Source: Margaritifera margaritifera (Eukaryota; Mollusca; Bivalvia; Unionida; Margaritiferidae). Taken from it: a DNA stretch of 64,000 nucleotides. Under the pieces are notes generated by a model that did no database searches, was not told where the DNA came from, and saw only the letters and a list, made by a program, of their open reading frames with translations. The stretch spans positions 62,001-126,000 of the forward strand of contig JAQPZY010001098.1 of assembly GCA_029931535.1 (NCBI GenBank). The letters are read 5' to 3'. The translations under genes were made by a program, and so were the position numbers. Shown in pieces: positions 13,001 to 28,000 of the stretch (within the stretch, counting starts at the first letter, position 1; each line of letters begins with the position of its first letter).

Positions 13001-16000
13001 TGCTGTACTTTTCCTCTGATGAAATGTCCTTAAATAAATCTAACTGAAAATAAAAGTCCCAAATATCAGAAAATTGCATTTAGTCAACTCAAGACATTTT
13101 TACCATTGGATTGAATACTGTATTGAATGTATAACATTGTTAATTCTGTGTATTTCGAAGAATGTTGGGAAAATACAGTATGAAATCTTCAAAAACCAAA
13201 CATGGAAGTTGACTTAAGTATCAACATCACATGTGGTTGGGAAAAAGTTGGGATGTTATTCTCTATGTGCGTCACTTGGAAAACCCATGTTTTACACAGT
13301 CCTGGCTCTCACGAAGTTCTGACCATTTTAAATGGCCTGTAGACTGCCTCCACAAACATCTATGCAAGAAGAAACTGCATTCAGACAAATATTGAATTGG
13401 TTTTCCCACCTACTTGACCAAACTGTCCACACCCATATTCTGACTAGAAATGCACAAAAATTGTACTGCCTCAACTCAAAATACATATACAATGCCTATC
13501 CTGTGACAAAGTGTCTTACCGATTTTTGCCATTCTCTTGCGTGGTGGAAAAAAGTGGCTCAAGATAAAATGTGAGAGACTGGTTGTAATTATTCATGGCT
13601 TTCAGAAAGCTGCACTTGTGGTGTAATTTTGCAATTTTGGGATTATTTATGTGACAAGTGTACCTGAAGGCTTGACTGACGCAGTTTATTCAGTGGTTTT
13701 GTCTGAAAATCAGTGAAGTGCGAGCTTTAGTACTGTTCTACAATTATTGTATATACATAGTGTTTAATTAGCACTTGTGCTTCAAGCAATTGTTTCAGTA
13801 TTTTACAGTTATGTTGTTCCTTTGGATTAAAATGCATGGATAATATGAGAAGTGCTTTCAGGGGGATTTAAATTTTAACAGGAAATTTGCTACCTGTAAT
13901 TAGAAGTATACATGTTTGCATTTTGCTATGCTTTATGTAGATTATTCATTCAGATGGATCATGATTGTGGTTAAATCTTAAATCACAGAGAACAAAGTGC
14001 AATTTGCTGTTACAGTATTTGCAGTATTTTTGACAACAGATTCACCTGAATGAAGGATCGATGTGAATCCGCATTAAATCTTATTTTTGTACAACATGTC
14101 ATTATTCTGTCTTTCATTTTCAGTAATGATCTTGCCTAAATACTTTACACTCAATTTTCTTTCTGTCCTTACTGACCTCACAACATACTTGGATTTTCCG
14201 CAGCAAGTGGAAAAGACAACTAATGGATATTGTATGCATACATGTGCATTGAAACAATATAAACAGACTTTTTTTTAAAGTGAGTTAAAATAAAACAAAT
14301 ACATGTTAAATATTATATTTTATTTATAGTAATGAAGTTGAATTATTAAATAGATCAGCTGGGGCTGGGGGTGGGGCTTTCTGCATCATATGTGGCCCAT
14401 TTTTCATTCAGTCTTTAATTTCGTGGCTCGGAACAACCACAAAGTCCAAAAAAATTGTTACCCACAAAAATTAGTGAAACCATAGTCAATGTTGTAAGTC
14501 TTTTCCTCTCTTTATCTCTCAAAAGAGAATTTATAAAACAAAATCATGAAATATTCTCTTTCAGTCAATATTTATGCAAATGCATTTGATGAGCATTTTC
14601 TATTGAAATGATATATTATCTTAAGTATTACAGAGAAGATGTCAAACAATTTCAAGGGAGGTAACCACTAAAGTCTAATGATTTCCTCTTGGGATTATAA
14701 TTTGAATTCTGTCCCTTCTAATAGTCTGCTTGGCTTATTCAAGGTCAAAAGAGCTAAATATAGGAAAGTGCCTAATAATAGAAACAAACTATTCTTGGCA
14801 AAGAAGAATCGACAGCATGCTATATGCCTGGAGGGATTCCTCCAAATAATTAAAAGAGATTTTAAACGACCTTGACTTTGCCTAAGGGTCAGATGTAGGG
14901 TAGATGTGGACAGTTGTGAAAGGGCAAAGCTTCCTGATTATAAGTCTAATAGATATCCATATGAACATACAGAAAAACTTGAAACATAATGAGTGATACT
15001 TTTGAATTGTCTACGCTAAAGCAGGCAAGGCAAAAATGGCAAAATTTAGTCTCAAGATCCAAAATCAAAAGGAACAACAACTCGGGATTCTTGTAGACCC
15101 ATGTGGATGCAGATGAATATGGCTAGTAGATTTATACCATAAACAAACTTAAGTAAAACTTTTCTTGCCTCACCTCATCTGCCCCATGCTCTTGCAAATC
15201 CTTGTAGAACTTGAGTGATATGCTGACCTGTCAAAAGAGAATATTACATGTGTGTTCATGAAGTTTAAAACTTATGAAATGTATGGTCTAATATTGCAAA
15301 ACATTACTGAAAAACCACTGCTTTAGGAGACCACCAATCATTTCTGACCAGATTCTTAATGCACAGCTCAATTTTTTTTACATGGTAACCTCTACTGAGA
15401 GACCATCTGATTCTCGTGAACATTTTTCTTGGCATAAGGGATGGTTTCTCTTGACAGGCTCTACTGTACCAGGATGTGGCATATTGTTTTATTTCACACT
15501 TCTCACAGCTTGTACTCTTTCAGAATATATCACTGCCATAAAGATGTTTTGATCTTAGGTCATCTATGCCTTAATCCATCATCTATGCAAATCAACACAT
15601 GAAAACTCTGGTTCCTCCCAATTATTCGTATGCATGCATTGAAATCCCCTCAAGAACAAAAGTAAAGTAAAAAGACTAAATGTGGCACCTCAGACATATT
15701 ACATTGTAATGTCATCGGTATATTAAGATGTCTGCTCACATGTTAACTTCTCATGCCATTGGCCTTTTGTTCCATTACTGACAGTAACAGAACCCATGAG
15801 GTTTTTCTCAGACATGATATTCAAAATCTTCACATTCTACACCAAAAACACATAAGAGCAAAGGCCACTGTCAATGCAATCTAAATTAAGTGTCATCAAG
15901 TTATCTGAGTACACTTTTCTCAAGGTGGAAATTTACACCAAGTCTACATCATTGTGGTAGTGGTGTTATCCTACCAAGGGGAGGTAACCCACTGTGAGAT

Positions 16001-19000
16001 GTTAGCCTGGGTCACATAGCCCACTTCGGCTTTCATCACCAAACCTGGGCCTGGGGGAAAAACGAAGAAAAAAAAAAAGAGGTACCCCAAATTTTGGGGT
16101 ACTAGATGGTGCTGTGATCACTGACAAAGGAAAGTTAAATTTATCATAAAAAACAAAAAATGCCAAATCACACATTTAAGTAAACAGAGGTAAAATTTAA
16201 TATCAGTCAGGAAAAATGTTGCAAGATAAATCATATCTGACATAATAATCATAATGATGTCAACACTTCTTCAAGGTATGCGATCAAACTATAACCACTC
16301 GATACATTATCCAGAAAGGAGTGTAATTTTTACTGTATTTTCTCCCGACTGATAGCTGCAAATTCCTTGAGGTACAGCAGGGGTTTACAAATCCACTTGC
16401 CCAACTCCCGGGACAAGATACAATTTGCCTAGGGCAAGCTCATGTTTTCAAATTGAGAGAGAGAGAGTGTGTGTTCAGCTCAGAATGCTTTAAGTTGTAT
16501 ACCCTGCAATCTCACCACAGTACATATATCAGCACCTTTATTTCATGTTTATATGTACCACAATCTTCCAATACATAAATGCCAGCAGTTTATTTCATCT
16601 ATTGATCTTTTATTTCACACAATATACTGACAGTCTGTCATTTCCTTGTAGCCAATGCCATAATAATGTGAATGTATTATTTAAAGCAAATTTTGACAAA
16701 TAGGAAATAAATATTGATTTATCAGTTATATTTTAATCATTATATTTGTACATATATGGGATTCAAAGACCATTAAGTCCTAACCTAGCCAAGGGCAGTT
16801 TGTGTACTTGAATGTGCCAAGATTGCCGACTCTGAACAATTGGTGTGTCAAAGATTGTTTTGATGCATGTTACCAATTACAAGGTGACTAGGCGATACCG
16901 GTTAATAATATAACATGAGATTTCTTTCATGGGTGTGTTTTGAAATAAAAGGCACTCGTCTAACGATTATTTTCACCTTTAAATTAGAGACATGCATCTA
17001 AACAATCTTTGACAAGCCAACTTTTAAGAATGATTTAAGAACACTTTTTTTATCCATTTAATTATTTGCCAAACAGTAAGTATGTATCAGTCTCCTGTAA
17101 TAAGCACATAAATAAGAGATGATAAATACCACTTGTAGGTGCTAGATTTCCAGGTGGCTAATCATTTGAGACACATGCCTTTTATTTGCAAACACACCTC
17201 TGTCAAAGAAATCTCACAAGTTATATTATAACAATTATCCCCTAGTCACCTTGAAATCGGTGTCATGCATCAAAACAATATTTGACAAGCCGATTGGTTA
17301 GAGTTGACAATCTCGTCACATATGAAGTTCACAAACTGCCTGTGGTTAGGTTAGGTTTTGAAAGTCTTCAAATCCAGTATATGTACAAATATTACAATTA
17401 AAATATAATTGGTAACTTAAAATATAAATATTTCCTATTTGTCAAAACTTGCTTTAAATAGTAAATATTCACATTATTATGTCTGTGCGAGAAAATGCGA
17501 GACTGATGTCGACATTTGTCTACAAGATGGAAATGTGAGACTGTCTGTACATCATGTGAAATAAAGGATTAATAGATAAAAGAAACTGTGGGCAGTAATA
17601 TAATTGAAGAATGGGGTACATATAAACGTGAAATAAAGATGCTGATATATGCACAGAGTATAAAATTTGCAGAACATAAAGCTATATGAACTGAACATGA
17701 AGTCTCTCTCTTAACATTTTGGACTTTCCCTCGGGCAAGTACCTTGCAAACTTGAACTTGCCCAAGCTGAATTTAAGCTTGTCCTGGGCATGGGGCAAGT
17801 GGACTTGTAAAACCCCAAATATCACTCCAAACACATGTAATCTGAATCATGTTTTAAGTCTTTTTTTTCTCTTTATTTCTTAACAGAGGACTGATTTAAA
17901 AACAATTCATAAAATAATTTTAAGAGCATATTTATGCAATTACCTTTTATGAGCATTTTTTATTTAAATGAATCTGTATTGTTTAAAGTAATGAGAAGGA
18001 GCAGTCAAACTGTATCTAGAGGGGCAAACACCTCAAGTCTAATCATAAAATATTAGCACTAGAATTTGAATTATGTCCCTTTACATAGTGTGACTGGCCT
18101 TTCAAAGCCAAATGGCCAATAGAACTAATCATAGAACATGCCTTATTATCAGATCAACAAACTATTTTTAGTAACAGAAGACCAGAAAGCATGCCATGGC
18201 TTTGGAGGGAAATCCCTCCAAAACAAAACAATAGCAAAGTTATTAGACCAAGAAAAGTAGGTTACTTTTGCTAGTGGAGACAAATATTTTCTATGCCTGT
18301 AAAGAAAATAAATGCAAAAACTTAATGCTGACACAAAGCTGTCATCAAGAATGCCATAAGGGTGGTGATATCAGGTGAGACAACTCTATGCAACTTTTAT
18401 CCAGCACATTCGTTTCTTCTGATCTCCTTACAAATTTTAAAGACTTATATTTTTATTGAATATTAGATTGATTTAATAATATTATGTTTTACTTAATGCT
18501 TGACTGACTTACCATTACTTTTGTCTTTTCACCATTCTGGTTGGATATGTGAAATAATACCCCATCAAAATCTGCAAAATAATAAACAATGTATCTTACA
18601 CCTACTCATCGCTCCAAACAAATCTGGTATTAAATCCAAACAAATCTGGTATTAAATCCAAACAAATCTGGTATTAAATCCAAACAAATCTGGTATTAAA
18701 TCCAAACAAATCTGGTATAAATCCAAACAAATCTGGTATTAAATCCAAACAAATCTGGTATTAAATCCAAACAAATCTGGTATTAAATCCAAACAAATCT
18801 GGTATTAACCTTTAAAAACATAGCTCAGACTAGCATAGCTACTTGCATCCAAAATACACCCATTAAAGAATCATGCATGCACACTAAAACTCACCAATAT
18901 ATACAGCACTCACTCACTATAAGACCCCTCATTATAACACCTTTCCTGTTATAAGGCATGTATAGTCATGGATCCCAATTCAATAAGTAGTACTGGTAGT

Positions 19001-22000
19001 AAAATTAGAGGTATCATGTACTTCATTATACCGCAGTCTCACTATCAGGCAGAATACTCAATGAATCCCATGGACAGTGGTATGATGAGACTGTACTGTA
19101 TAATGTACTTTATTATAAGGCAGTCTCACTATCATGCGGTACACTTTATGGCTTTCATGGATAGTGTTATAACGAGGCAGTACTGTAGCATGTACATCAT
19201 TATAAGGTCATCTCACTATAAGGCATTAAACTCTATGACTCCCATGAACAGTGTTATAATGAGAAAGTACTATCTAATGTACTTCATTATAAGACAGTCT
19301 CACTATATGGTAGTAAACTCTATGACTCCAATGGACAGTGTTATGATGAGGCAGTACTGTATAATGTACGTCATTATAAGCAGTCTGACTATCAGGTGCT
19401 ACAGTATACTCAATGACTAATACTGACAGTATTATAATGAGGAAGAACTGTATAATGTACTTCATTATAAGGCAGTCCCACTATATGGCATTATACTCAA
19501 TGGGTTTCATGGACAGTGTTATAATGAGGTAGTGCTGTATAATGTTGGAGAATAAGTGTGGATTGACAGATCAACAACACAAAAGTTAAAGTCTATGAAG
19601 AGATAAGACTATTGAGACCAACATTTTATATGCCTGCCCTATGTTTAAAAGTCCTCTATGTAGACAACTGAAATTTTTGCACCGAAAACAAATTTTTGCA
19701 TTCTTTCAAAATGACCCTAATTTGTCACCTTTTCACCCCAAAATCCACAGGCTTCTTCCTTACCCTCAGTGCAAGCCATCCACAAAGTTTGGACCAGGTC
19801 TGTGATGTACAACTAATGTTATTGTGCAGAAACAATTTTCTTGTTTCAGTCAGTAACCTTGACCTCTTCACCAAAAATCAATCCCTTCTTCGTTATGCCA
19901 AGTGCAAGCCATGTACAAAGTTTGGTTGAGATATGTCATATAAAACTAATGTTATTGTGCAGAAACCATTTTCTTCTTTCAGTTACAGTGACTTGGACCT
20001 TTGCCATTTTTACTGCAAAAATGACAGCGTTCTTTCTTACCCGAAGTGCAAGCAATCCACAAAGTTGGTAACTACAGATGGTGGACAACTAAACTTAAAG
20101 TTATTGCATGGAAATAAAATTGGTAACAGACAAACAGACAGACAGACAACATCATAACATATTCTGCCTTATGGCGGGCATATAAAAATTATCATACTGT
20201 GAATCCGAACTTGAATAAATCTGACAAAACTGAAAAGGTACATTCAGTGTTGAAAGTACAGTGGTGTCTGACAATAACATTGTAAAGGGAGTCAATGAAG
20301 TATTCCTTGTTATAAGCAAGGTTACATTATAAACAAGGAAATGTAATAATGAGTACACTCAATGCATAGTCACACTGTGACAGGGTACATTTTAGGTGAG
20401 ATCACATTATGGTCAGTAATGGAGGGAAAAAAAGTGTTTCCACTAACCTGCCAACCCTACGTTTGTTTGTGGGGTTGGGGGGGGGGAGAGGGAGGTTTTT
20501 AAATAAAAAAATTTGCTGAAAAATTTTGGTAATTTATTCAGTGTATACAAGAAAATATATACCATATGCTCTGTTCATACAAATATGACATACTTCACAA
20601 CAACAACAAAAGTCTACATACCTACCATATTTTTTTCAAGGTGTTAGCGGAAATATACTTTTTATTTTGTTGGCCTTGCAATATGCCAAGAAATAGAATC
20701 AGATGTTGTACATAAATTAAGCAGCAATTTAAGAACAACAATTCATCCAATATAATGGAATCCATGATCATACAGTGTACTTTATATGTGTTATATTAGG
20801 GAGTAATACAGACTGCTAGTTAGAGACCACTGTACATTTACCCAATTGCATCAAAATATGCTGAATACCATACTTATACTTGCGTATAAGCCAATGTCAA
20901 CTGCGTAGACCCTGATCTGCCGTCGCATAATGCGTCGGCAGATCTGGGTCTATGCAGTTTGTAAGGACCAATCAGTAGAACAAACAACATAGACCCTGAT
21001 CTGCCGACGCATTATGCGATGGCAGATCAGGGTCTATGTTGTTTGCATTTGGACTCAGCTTATACGCAAGTATATACTGCTAGTTACAAGTACAATAAAT
21101 GGATGGTTGGGCTGATCATAAAATGTGACTAATGGACATCTTGGATATTAGGACAATGCTCTACTCACTAATTACTATTACTATTTCAAAACAAATGGAG
21201 TTACTCTTTTTGAAAAAGTCATGATAATTTGCAGAAGACTTTCAAGTATATAGTGAAAATTTCATGAAAATTGAATGAAAAAAATGTTGAAGTTATACAG
21301 ATTTGAAATTCAATAAGTTATATAGTGCAAACTTCACAGGTGACCTTCTGGGCTCCCTTAAATCTGTGTGACCAATTAAAAAAGCATGTAGTAAAGATAA
21401 AATTAAACAATCACACCAAGCTGAGTAATTATATTGATCAGTGAAACATTGGAATGTCCATTATGTACCGCATTTACAGCATGTTTTCGTACGGCAAAAA
21501 TAAGAACTTTGGTTGTCGTCCGAAAACATATTAAATTATTTAATTTGGTGTCCGAAAACAAACAATGGAAGATAAATTTGTGCACCCCCCCCCCATAACG
21601 AGGTTACCATTAGCTCATATGATGATGTGTAGCCATGAAGTAAAACAACTATTTTTTCTAACACAATAGGAAGGATAATGAATGAAAAACAGGCATTACT
21701 TGCCTATTTTGAGTCTATTTGATACATATCCGTCCACAGAAAACACAGCCATACATGTATTAGAGCCACAACTGTATGTGTATTTTCCAAAAGAACCGCC
21801 ATATCAGTAATCTCTTAATCCAATGTTTAACCCTCGGCTAATCAGTGATCATTAAAATCTACCTTACAAACGCAAGAAAGCTTTATTTCTGTGTAATTAA
21901 GATATGAAAGCAAACTAACTTAAAAGATTTGGGAATTATGATTCTGAAGGAATTTATGACAGAAGCATTTTAGTATAGAGAGTAGAAATACATGTATGAT

Positions 22001-25000
22001 GGCTAGTCATAAAGTAACAAGAGTGAGAGGCTCCGTAGGGGTTTGTGTTGTACGCACGCCTAGGAAGGGTAAATAACAAGCAAGTTGCAATATATGAGTC
22101 ATCTATTTCTTGTGGTTCTCTCTTCTGTTCTTTTTTTTTTCCCGCTTAACCTAGCCACGGGTAGCTTCAAATGAGCAGAGCTTGCCAACTCAAAACAATT
22201 GGATTGTCAAAGATTGTTTTGATGTGTGTAGGAGATTTCAAGGTGTCTAGGTGATAATTGTTAGTAATATAACTTGTGGGATTTCTTTTACAGGTGTGTT
22301 TGGAAATAAAAGGCAGCCATCTGGATTTCGGAAAAAGCGCACTTGATGTAACGGAAATTTAGCACCCACAATCAATGTTTATCATCTGCAAAGAGGTTTA
22401 TTACCTGTAGAACAATAACTATGTTTAATCTGTGGTACATAATGCCTCAGGAATAATGGGTTTGTTTTGTTGCACGATGCCAATGAATTTATTAATCCAT
22501 ACCAACTCTCTAATGTATTGTTTAATGAGATAAAGCAGGGGCTATGGTTTCTAGTCAAAGCCATAACTCTCACACCTACATGAAGTGGTTTCATGTGTAA
22601 CGATGTCTACACTGACAACCAGTCATATTTTTGTTAGCTGAATCAAGCTAGTAAAAGAAGAAAAATGATAAATAATTATCAAATTATTGTTCTGATTTGT
22701 ACAACTGGTTCGGAAAAGAGACACACTACTGTTGTTTTCGCCGTTGCAAGTTCTGGCGATGTATTACCCCCAATGATTATTTTCAGGGAAAGAGACATCT
22801 TGATCTCAAGACACCAAAAGGGTGGATAATCGCATTTCAAGAGAAAGCATGGACAGACAATACGCTAATGCTGCGATGGATTAAAGAAATTTATTTGCCA
22901 TTCACCAGGAGAGAGCGATCACTGTTAGTTATGGAATCGTTCCTGGCTCACATCACTGATGATGAGAAGAAACAGTTACGGCGCGGAAATGTTGTGCCAG
23001 CAATAATACCTGGAGGCTGCACATCCAAGCCGCAACCTCCTGATGTGAGCATCAATAAACATGTGAAGAGCTAATTCCACTGCAGCTTGATGGAATACAT
23101 CAGAGATGCTACGAATGCATTAAAATCATCTGATGAAAGCGGCAATGGACGGATCAAGACAGCCAGCAAACACACTGTAGTGGATTGGAAATGCTATGGA
23201 CACATTGAAGGAAAGGCGCACAATGATTATGAAATCTTTCAAGGTGTGCGGCATCAGTGTCAATCTGAGTGCAAGTGAAAAGGTGCTGATCAGAAACGAG
23301 AAACAATTCAACAATAGGGATAATGATGATGACAGTGATACAGAATTTTTGGGCTCATCGCCTGAGGACCTACAAGAGGCTATGGACAAGTTACTTGAAA
23401 TTGAATAACATATTTAAATATATTACAGCATTAAATAATATTTCTTTCATTCTTTGATATTTTCATTTATTGTGTATGGCTTAATATAAAAATGTTTATT
23501 TATCTATCTATTTATCAATCTGTCTCTCCATCAATCTGCATGCATACATACATACATACATACATACATACATACATACATACATACATACATACATACA
23601 TACATACATACATACATACATACATAAGATTAAGGATTTTACATTATTTTAGTTCATGGAAGTTAATGATCACATTAAATAATTATTGCCGACCAAATGA
23701 AGCAAACTTTGTCTCGGTTAAATTACCAGCAAACACGCTGAGACTTTTACTTGAAAACGACACAGATCTTCTTAGATTGTGTCCGAAAACATAGGTTGTA
23801 GAAAAAAATGTATAGTCAAGCAATGTCCGAAAATTACAAGGCAATTTAAATATTATTTTCTCCCCCAAAAATATGGTGTCTTAAAACAAACTGTGTCCGA
23901 AAATGTACCGTAAATACGGTAATACATCTGGGAGGCCAACTGAGGACTATTCACATGTATGTCTAGATACAGGGTCTTCAAATAGTCCAACTGAGAACTA
24001 TTCACGTGTCTAGATACAGGGCCTTCAAATAGTCCAACTGAAGACTATTCACATGTCTAGATACAAGGTCTTCAAATTGACCAACTGAGGATGATCACAT
24101 CTAGATACAAGACCTTCTAATAGGTCAACTAAGAATGATCACATGTCTAGATACAGGGTCCTCAAATAGGCCAACTAAGGACTATTCACATGTATGTCTA
24201 GATACAGGGCCTTCAGAGTCTACCAATGATCTGAAAACTTTGTCTACAGTATTGTCCTGAGCATGCTTTAGAAGGCTAATGCACCCTGCTATCTCTGGAG
24301 TGTGCCCTGCCCTGCCCTGTCAAGGTTCACCATAAGATTTCAGAATTGAAGTGTGTGTGTGAGTATATGTGTGTATGTTGGGGGGGAGGGTTAATACCCT
24401 TGGGTGTCAGAAACAGAGGGTGAAATTGAAAATCATGGAATGAACCTTCAGAGAGTAAGAGTGAAAATGCAATTATGGACCTCTTTTCACAGTTAGGTGG
24501 TATACATATATATATATACAGTGAAACCCCGCTATAACGCGAATTCGGATATATGTATAACGCGATCATGGCGTGGCTCCCAAAATTTCATATATTCATT
24601 CGCACATGAACATATTTTTGTGTGCAAAGTACGAGAAATAGTGTCTAAAATGTGTATATTACAGTATCATTTTGGGGAAGAGATTGCGTATGAATTCGAG
24701 TATAATACATTTGTGGCATGGTTCCTGACATTTTATATACATGTACATGTATTTTTCTCGTACACTGAAAAAAAATTTTTTTTTTAAGTATGAGAAATAG
24801 TGTATAAAAAGTTTATTATCATTTTGGGGAAGAGATCACATATGAATTCGATCGTGGCGTGGCCTCTGAAATTTAACAATTTCACCAATTTCTTGAAGTG
24901 TTATGCCAAAATAAACATTTTTGGAAATGTACTTATTACTGATCCATGAGTAAAGCCAGTAAGTCTTCTCTGTGTTTGTCTTCAATTCATTATGTATACA

Positions 25001-28000
25001 ATCATTGCTCAAACAATAGCCGACATGTTTTTCTTCTTTAACTGCATACACAACCGAGCATCACAGAATGTGGTGGTTGATAAAAGATTCTCACGATTTA
25101 ATAAACATAAAAAAACGTAAGCCACCAACACATGCGCTAGACATCCTGTATACAATCATTGCGCAAACAATAGCGGACTTATGTTTCTTCTTTAACTGCA
25201 TACACAACCAAGCACCAGACAATGCAGTGGTTGATCAAAGATTGTCATATGTGGGTGCTTATGTAGAGACTGAGCTTGGGCGGCAAGATCAAAGATTGTC
25301 ATATGTGGGTGCTTATGTAGAGACTGAGCTTGGGCGGCAAGATGACAGGGAGTTCAAATAACCACTCTCTGTTACTTAGCACTGAACAAGTACAGCTGTA
25401 TCAAACTCGTGGCTCAATCAAAGGGTTGTCATGTGGGAAAACAAAGATGGATTGATATCAGATAGTAAACGGCATTGATACCCTATTCATGCTATACATT
25501 AGACGTGTATATGTTGTTCTCTGAAAAAAGTAAAATATAGTAAAACCCAGCAATAACGCGACCCCGCCTTTTCCGCGATCGAATTTTATGGACCCCAAAT
25601 ATCGCGTTATAGTGTGGTTTCACTGTATATATATATATAACTGCAGTATCCTGCATAAATACATTACAAACCAATAATATGAAACTTGCATCTAAAATTT
25701 CAAAAGGTTTAATGCATATGTAACCTACTATATGTGCAGTTTGAGCATCAGCCTGGCATCATTTCCCCTATATTTCACTTGCAGAGTTACATACAAATTC
25801 CATACAAAGTGACCTTATCATGCATAAAATCACCTTACAGGCAACCAACATCTTGCCCTGACTAGTGATCTGGGGACAACACTGTTCTAATAAAAAAACA
25901 AAATTTAACTTTCTTATGTTTTGTGTCCATTTAAACAATACTCACTGGGCTTTAAAAAAAATTGTGTCATTTATGTGCAATAAGCTGAAAATGATTATAC
26001 AACAAATGACACACTGCTGCAAAGTATCAAAATTATTGTTTAATACATAAGGCAAAATGGTACTTCATCCCACGGTAACTCACCTGCAATTGTGACATCT
26101 ATACTATCTGGCTTCCCACTGAAATATGGAAATTAACAAATTAGCTTAATGTTTAAACAGCTGCTGATTACATATATTGCGTAAATTGAAAGTGTGTAAA
26201 TATTTTATATTCATTAACAATATTAAATGTAGAAAGTGGATTTTTTTAAAAAATTATATATATAAACATTTAATCACACGTTTGACACATGTCACATATG
26301 CCAACATGGCAACCAAATGAGATGTTGTGAAAGATATTCTGGCAAAATAAAACTTTTGCAAAAATTCTGAATTGAAAAAAAAGAAACAAAATGTCATTTT
26401 TTTAGTTATGTACTAAAATATGTTAATGTGTTAAATATCGTATATACTGACAGTTTGTTGTTGGTATCGGCTTATACACGAGTATATATGGTACATATAT
26501 TTCTTTGCAGACTAAGAACCATCCTAAGATTTTGAGGAGAACAGTTGTTTTCTGTTTGAATTTTACGTAGTTTCTCTAGTCCACTAAATATTTTTTATGT
26601 TTACTGAGTCAGTGTGTTTTATGTTTAATGACCCTCTCTGATAAATACCTTACCCGATGTTGGCATCCCACTCAAAGTTTCCCTGCCTATTATATCAATA
26701 GTGCAACTGGTAAATTGTTGGCTTCCGTGTCAACACTTCTATTTTTATCAACAAGCTCTTTAATGTCAGCACAATGTCTTTTACAGCATGTCAGCTATAG
26801 GGTAAGCTTAATTATCATCCCACTTTAGTTAGTGTTTAGATGACAACTTGTACAGCAATTACCATACACATAGCAAATTCATCTACTATGAGGTACTGAC
26901 CAGTTAATTGGAGGAGGGCTGCGATTTTCTTTCGAGACGAGATTTAAAAATTCCATTATTAAAATGGATATAATATGGCATCTTTTTGCTGTAAATCAGA
27001 GCAAGATATTTTTCTCCCAGCTATTTAAGAGCTGAACATTTTTTTTAAATCGCAGGCCCCTTACCCAGAAAATTAAATTGTTGGTCCCTAATATAATAGC
27101 AGTGTACTGTGGTACATATCATGGTATATTAAGAAAATATTGCAGTATACCATGGTACAAACTCTTTCTTGGTACCCAACTCTACTGGGTGATTTCTATC
27201 AGTAAGAGGCCAGACTAATCCACATGTGTTGGTTACTCATTATCTGATTAACTAATCACAGTCCATACTACCAGCCCCTCGAGGTGAACCCTTAAAGAAA
27301 CAAGACTTGTAAATGTTCATCTTTTGTCAACACACCAACATACTGTAGCAGTATCTTTCAGCTTTGACTTGACACACTGAATGCCCGTGATCTTGTTTTA
27401 ACTAATTAACCCCAAGTGTCACATTTACGAGTCATAAGGTTGTACCCTACTTCCAAGCTCTGTAACGTCAACATCATTTAAGATACACTTAAGTGGATGG
27501 TATTGCAGGAAAGTAGACAGATGTAGCTCTACAATGATACCAAATAATTTCAACTTTCTACTCACATAAAAAAATACAGCTGAAAAAAAATAATTTTAGA
27601 CCCGATTTTTTTAAGGTAAAATATTGCCAATTTCAGAACAGGAGTTTATGTCCAGATTTTAGATTTTGTGGCCTTTGATCAAAAGCAGACCAGTCCAAAC
27701 TGCACACGGAGAGATGAAACTTTGCAAAAAGTAAGACAAGTTTGATATTTGGAGTAAAAAGGGGCCAAGACACAAAAATTGGGGGTCCAATACGGAAAAA
27801 AATCAACCTTTACCCTTCTGCACATGCACGAGCATAATAGCCAATCAAAAACAACGTTATTGATAGACCTAAGTATCCAGCTAAATGAAAAAATCTCTTA
27901 AGCAGATGTGTTTGGCTGCATTCAGAAGTAACCCCAAAATTGCATTTCCTACCCTCATTTGAGGCAAAAATGAAAAGAATCTCTCGGGGTTAATGAGTTA

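Larger units (their letters stand above)
21466..23921 (+). mobile_element. pogo/Tigger-like DNA transposon, degenerate, about 2.46 kb
   Basis: TIRs pair: TACCGCATTTACAGCATGTT at the left; the right end reads, in complement, TACCGTATTTACGGTACATT. The TA at each end gives the expected TA duplication. Subterminal 'gtgtccgaaaac' phrases occur near both ends. The transposase remnant at 22695-23408 is pogo/Tigger type. Nested material includes a fold-back fragment (22140-22325) and a CATA microsatellite (23543-23626). It lies in ARPC2 intron 2. Confidence 0.85.

Noticed and set aside
18968..19420. 150-codon open frame with 29-residue repeats
   Set aside because: It is the translation of the 87-bp tandem repeat; units have diverged by indels and the frame is not kept in the last copies.
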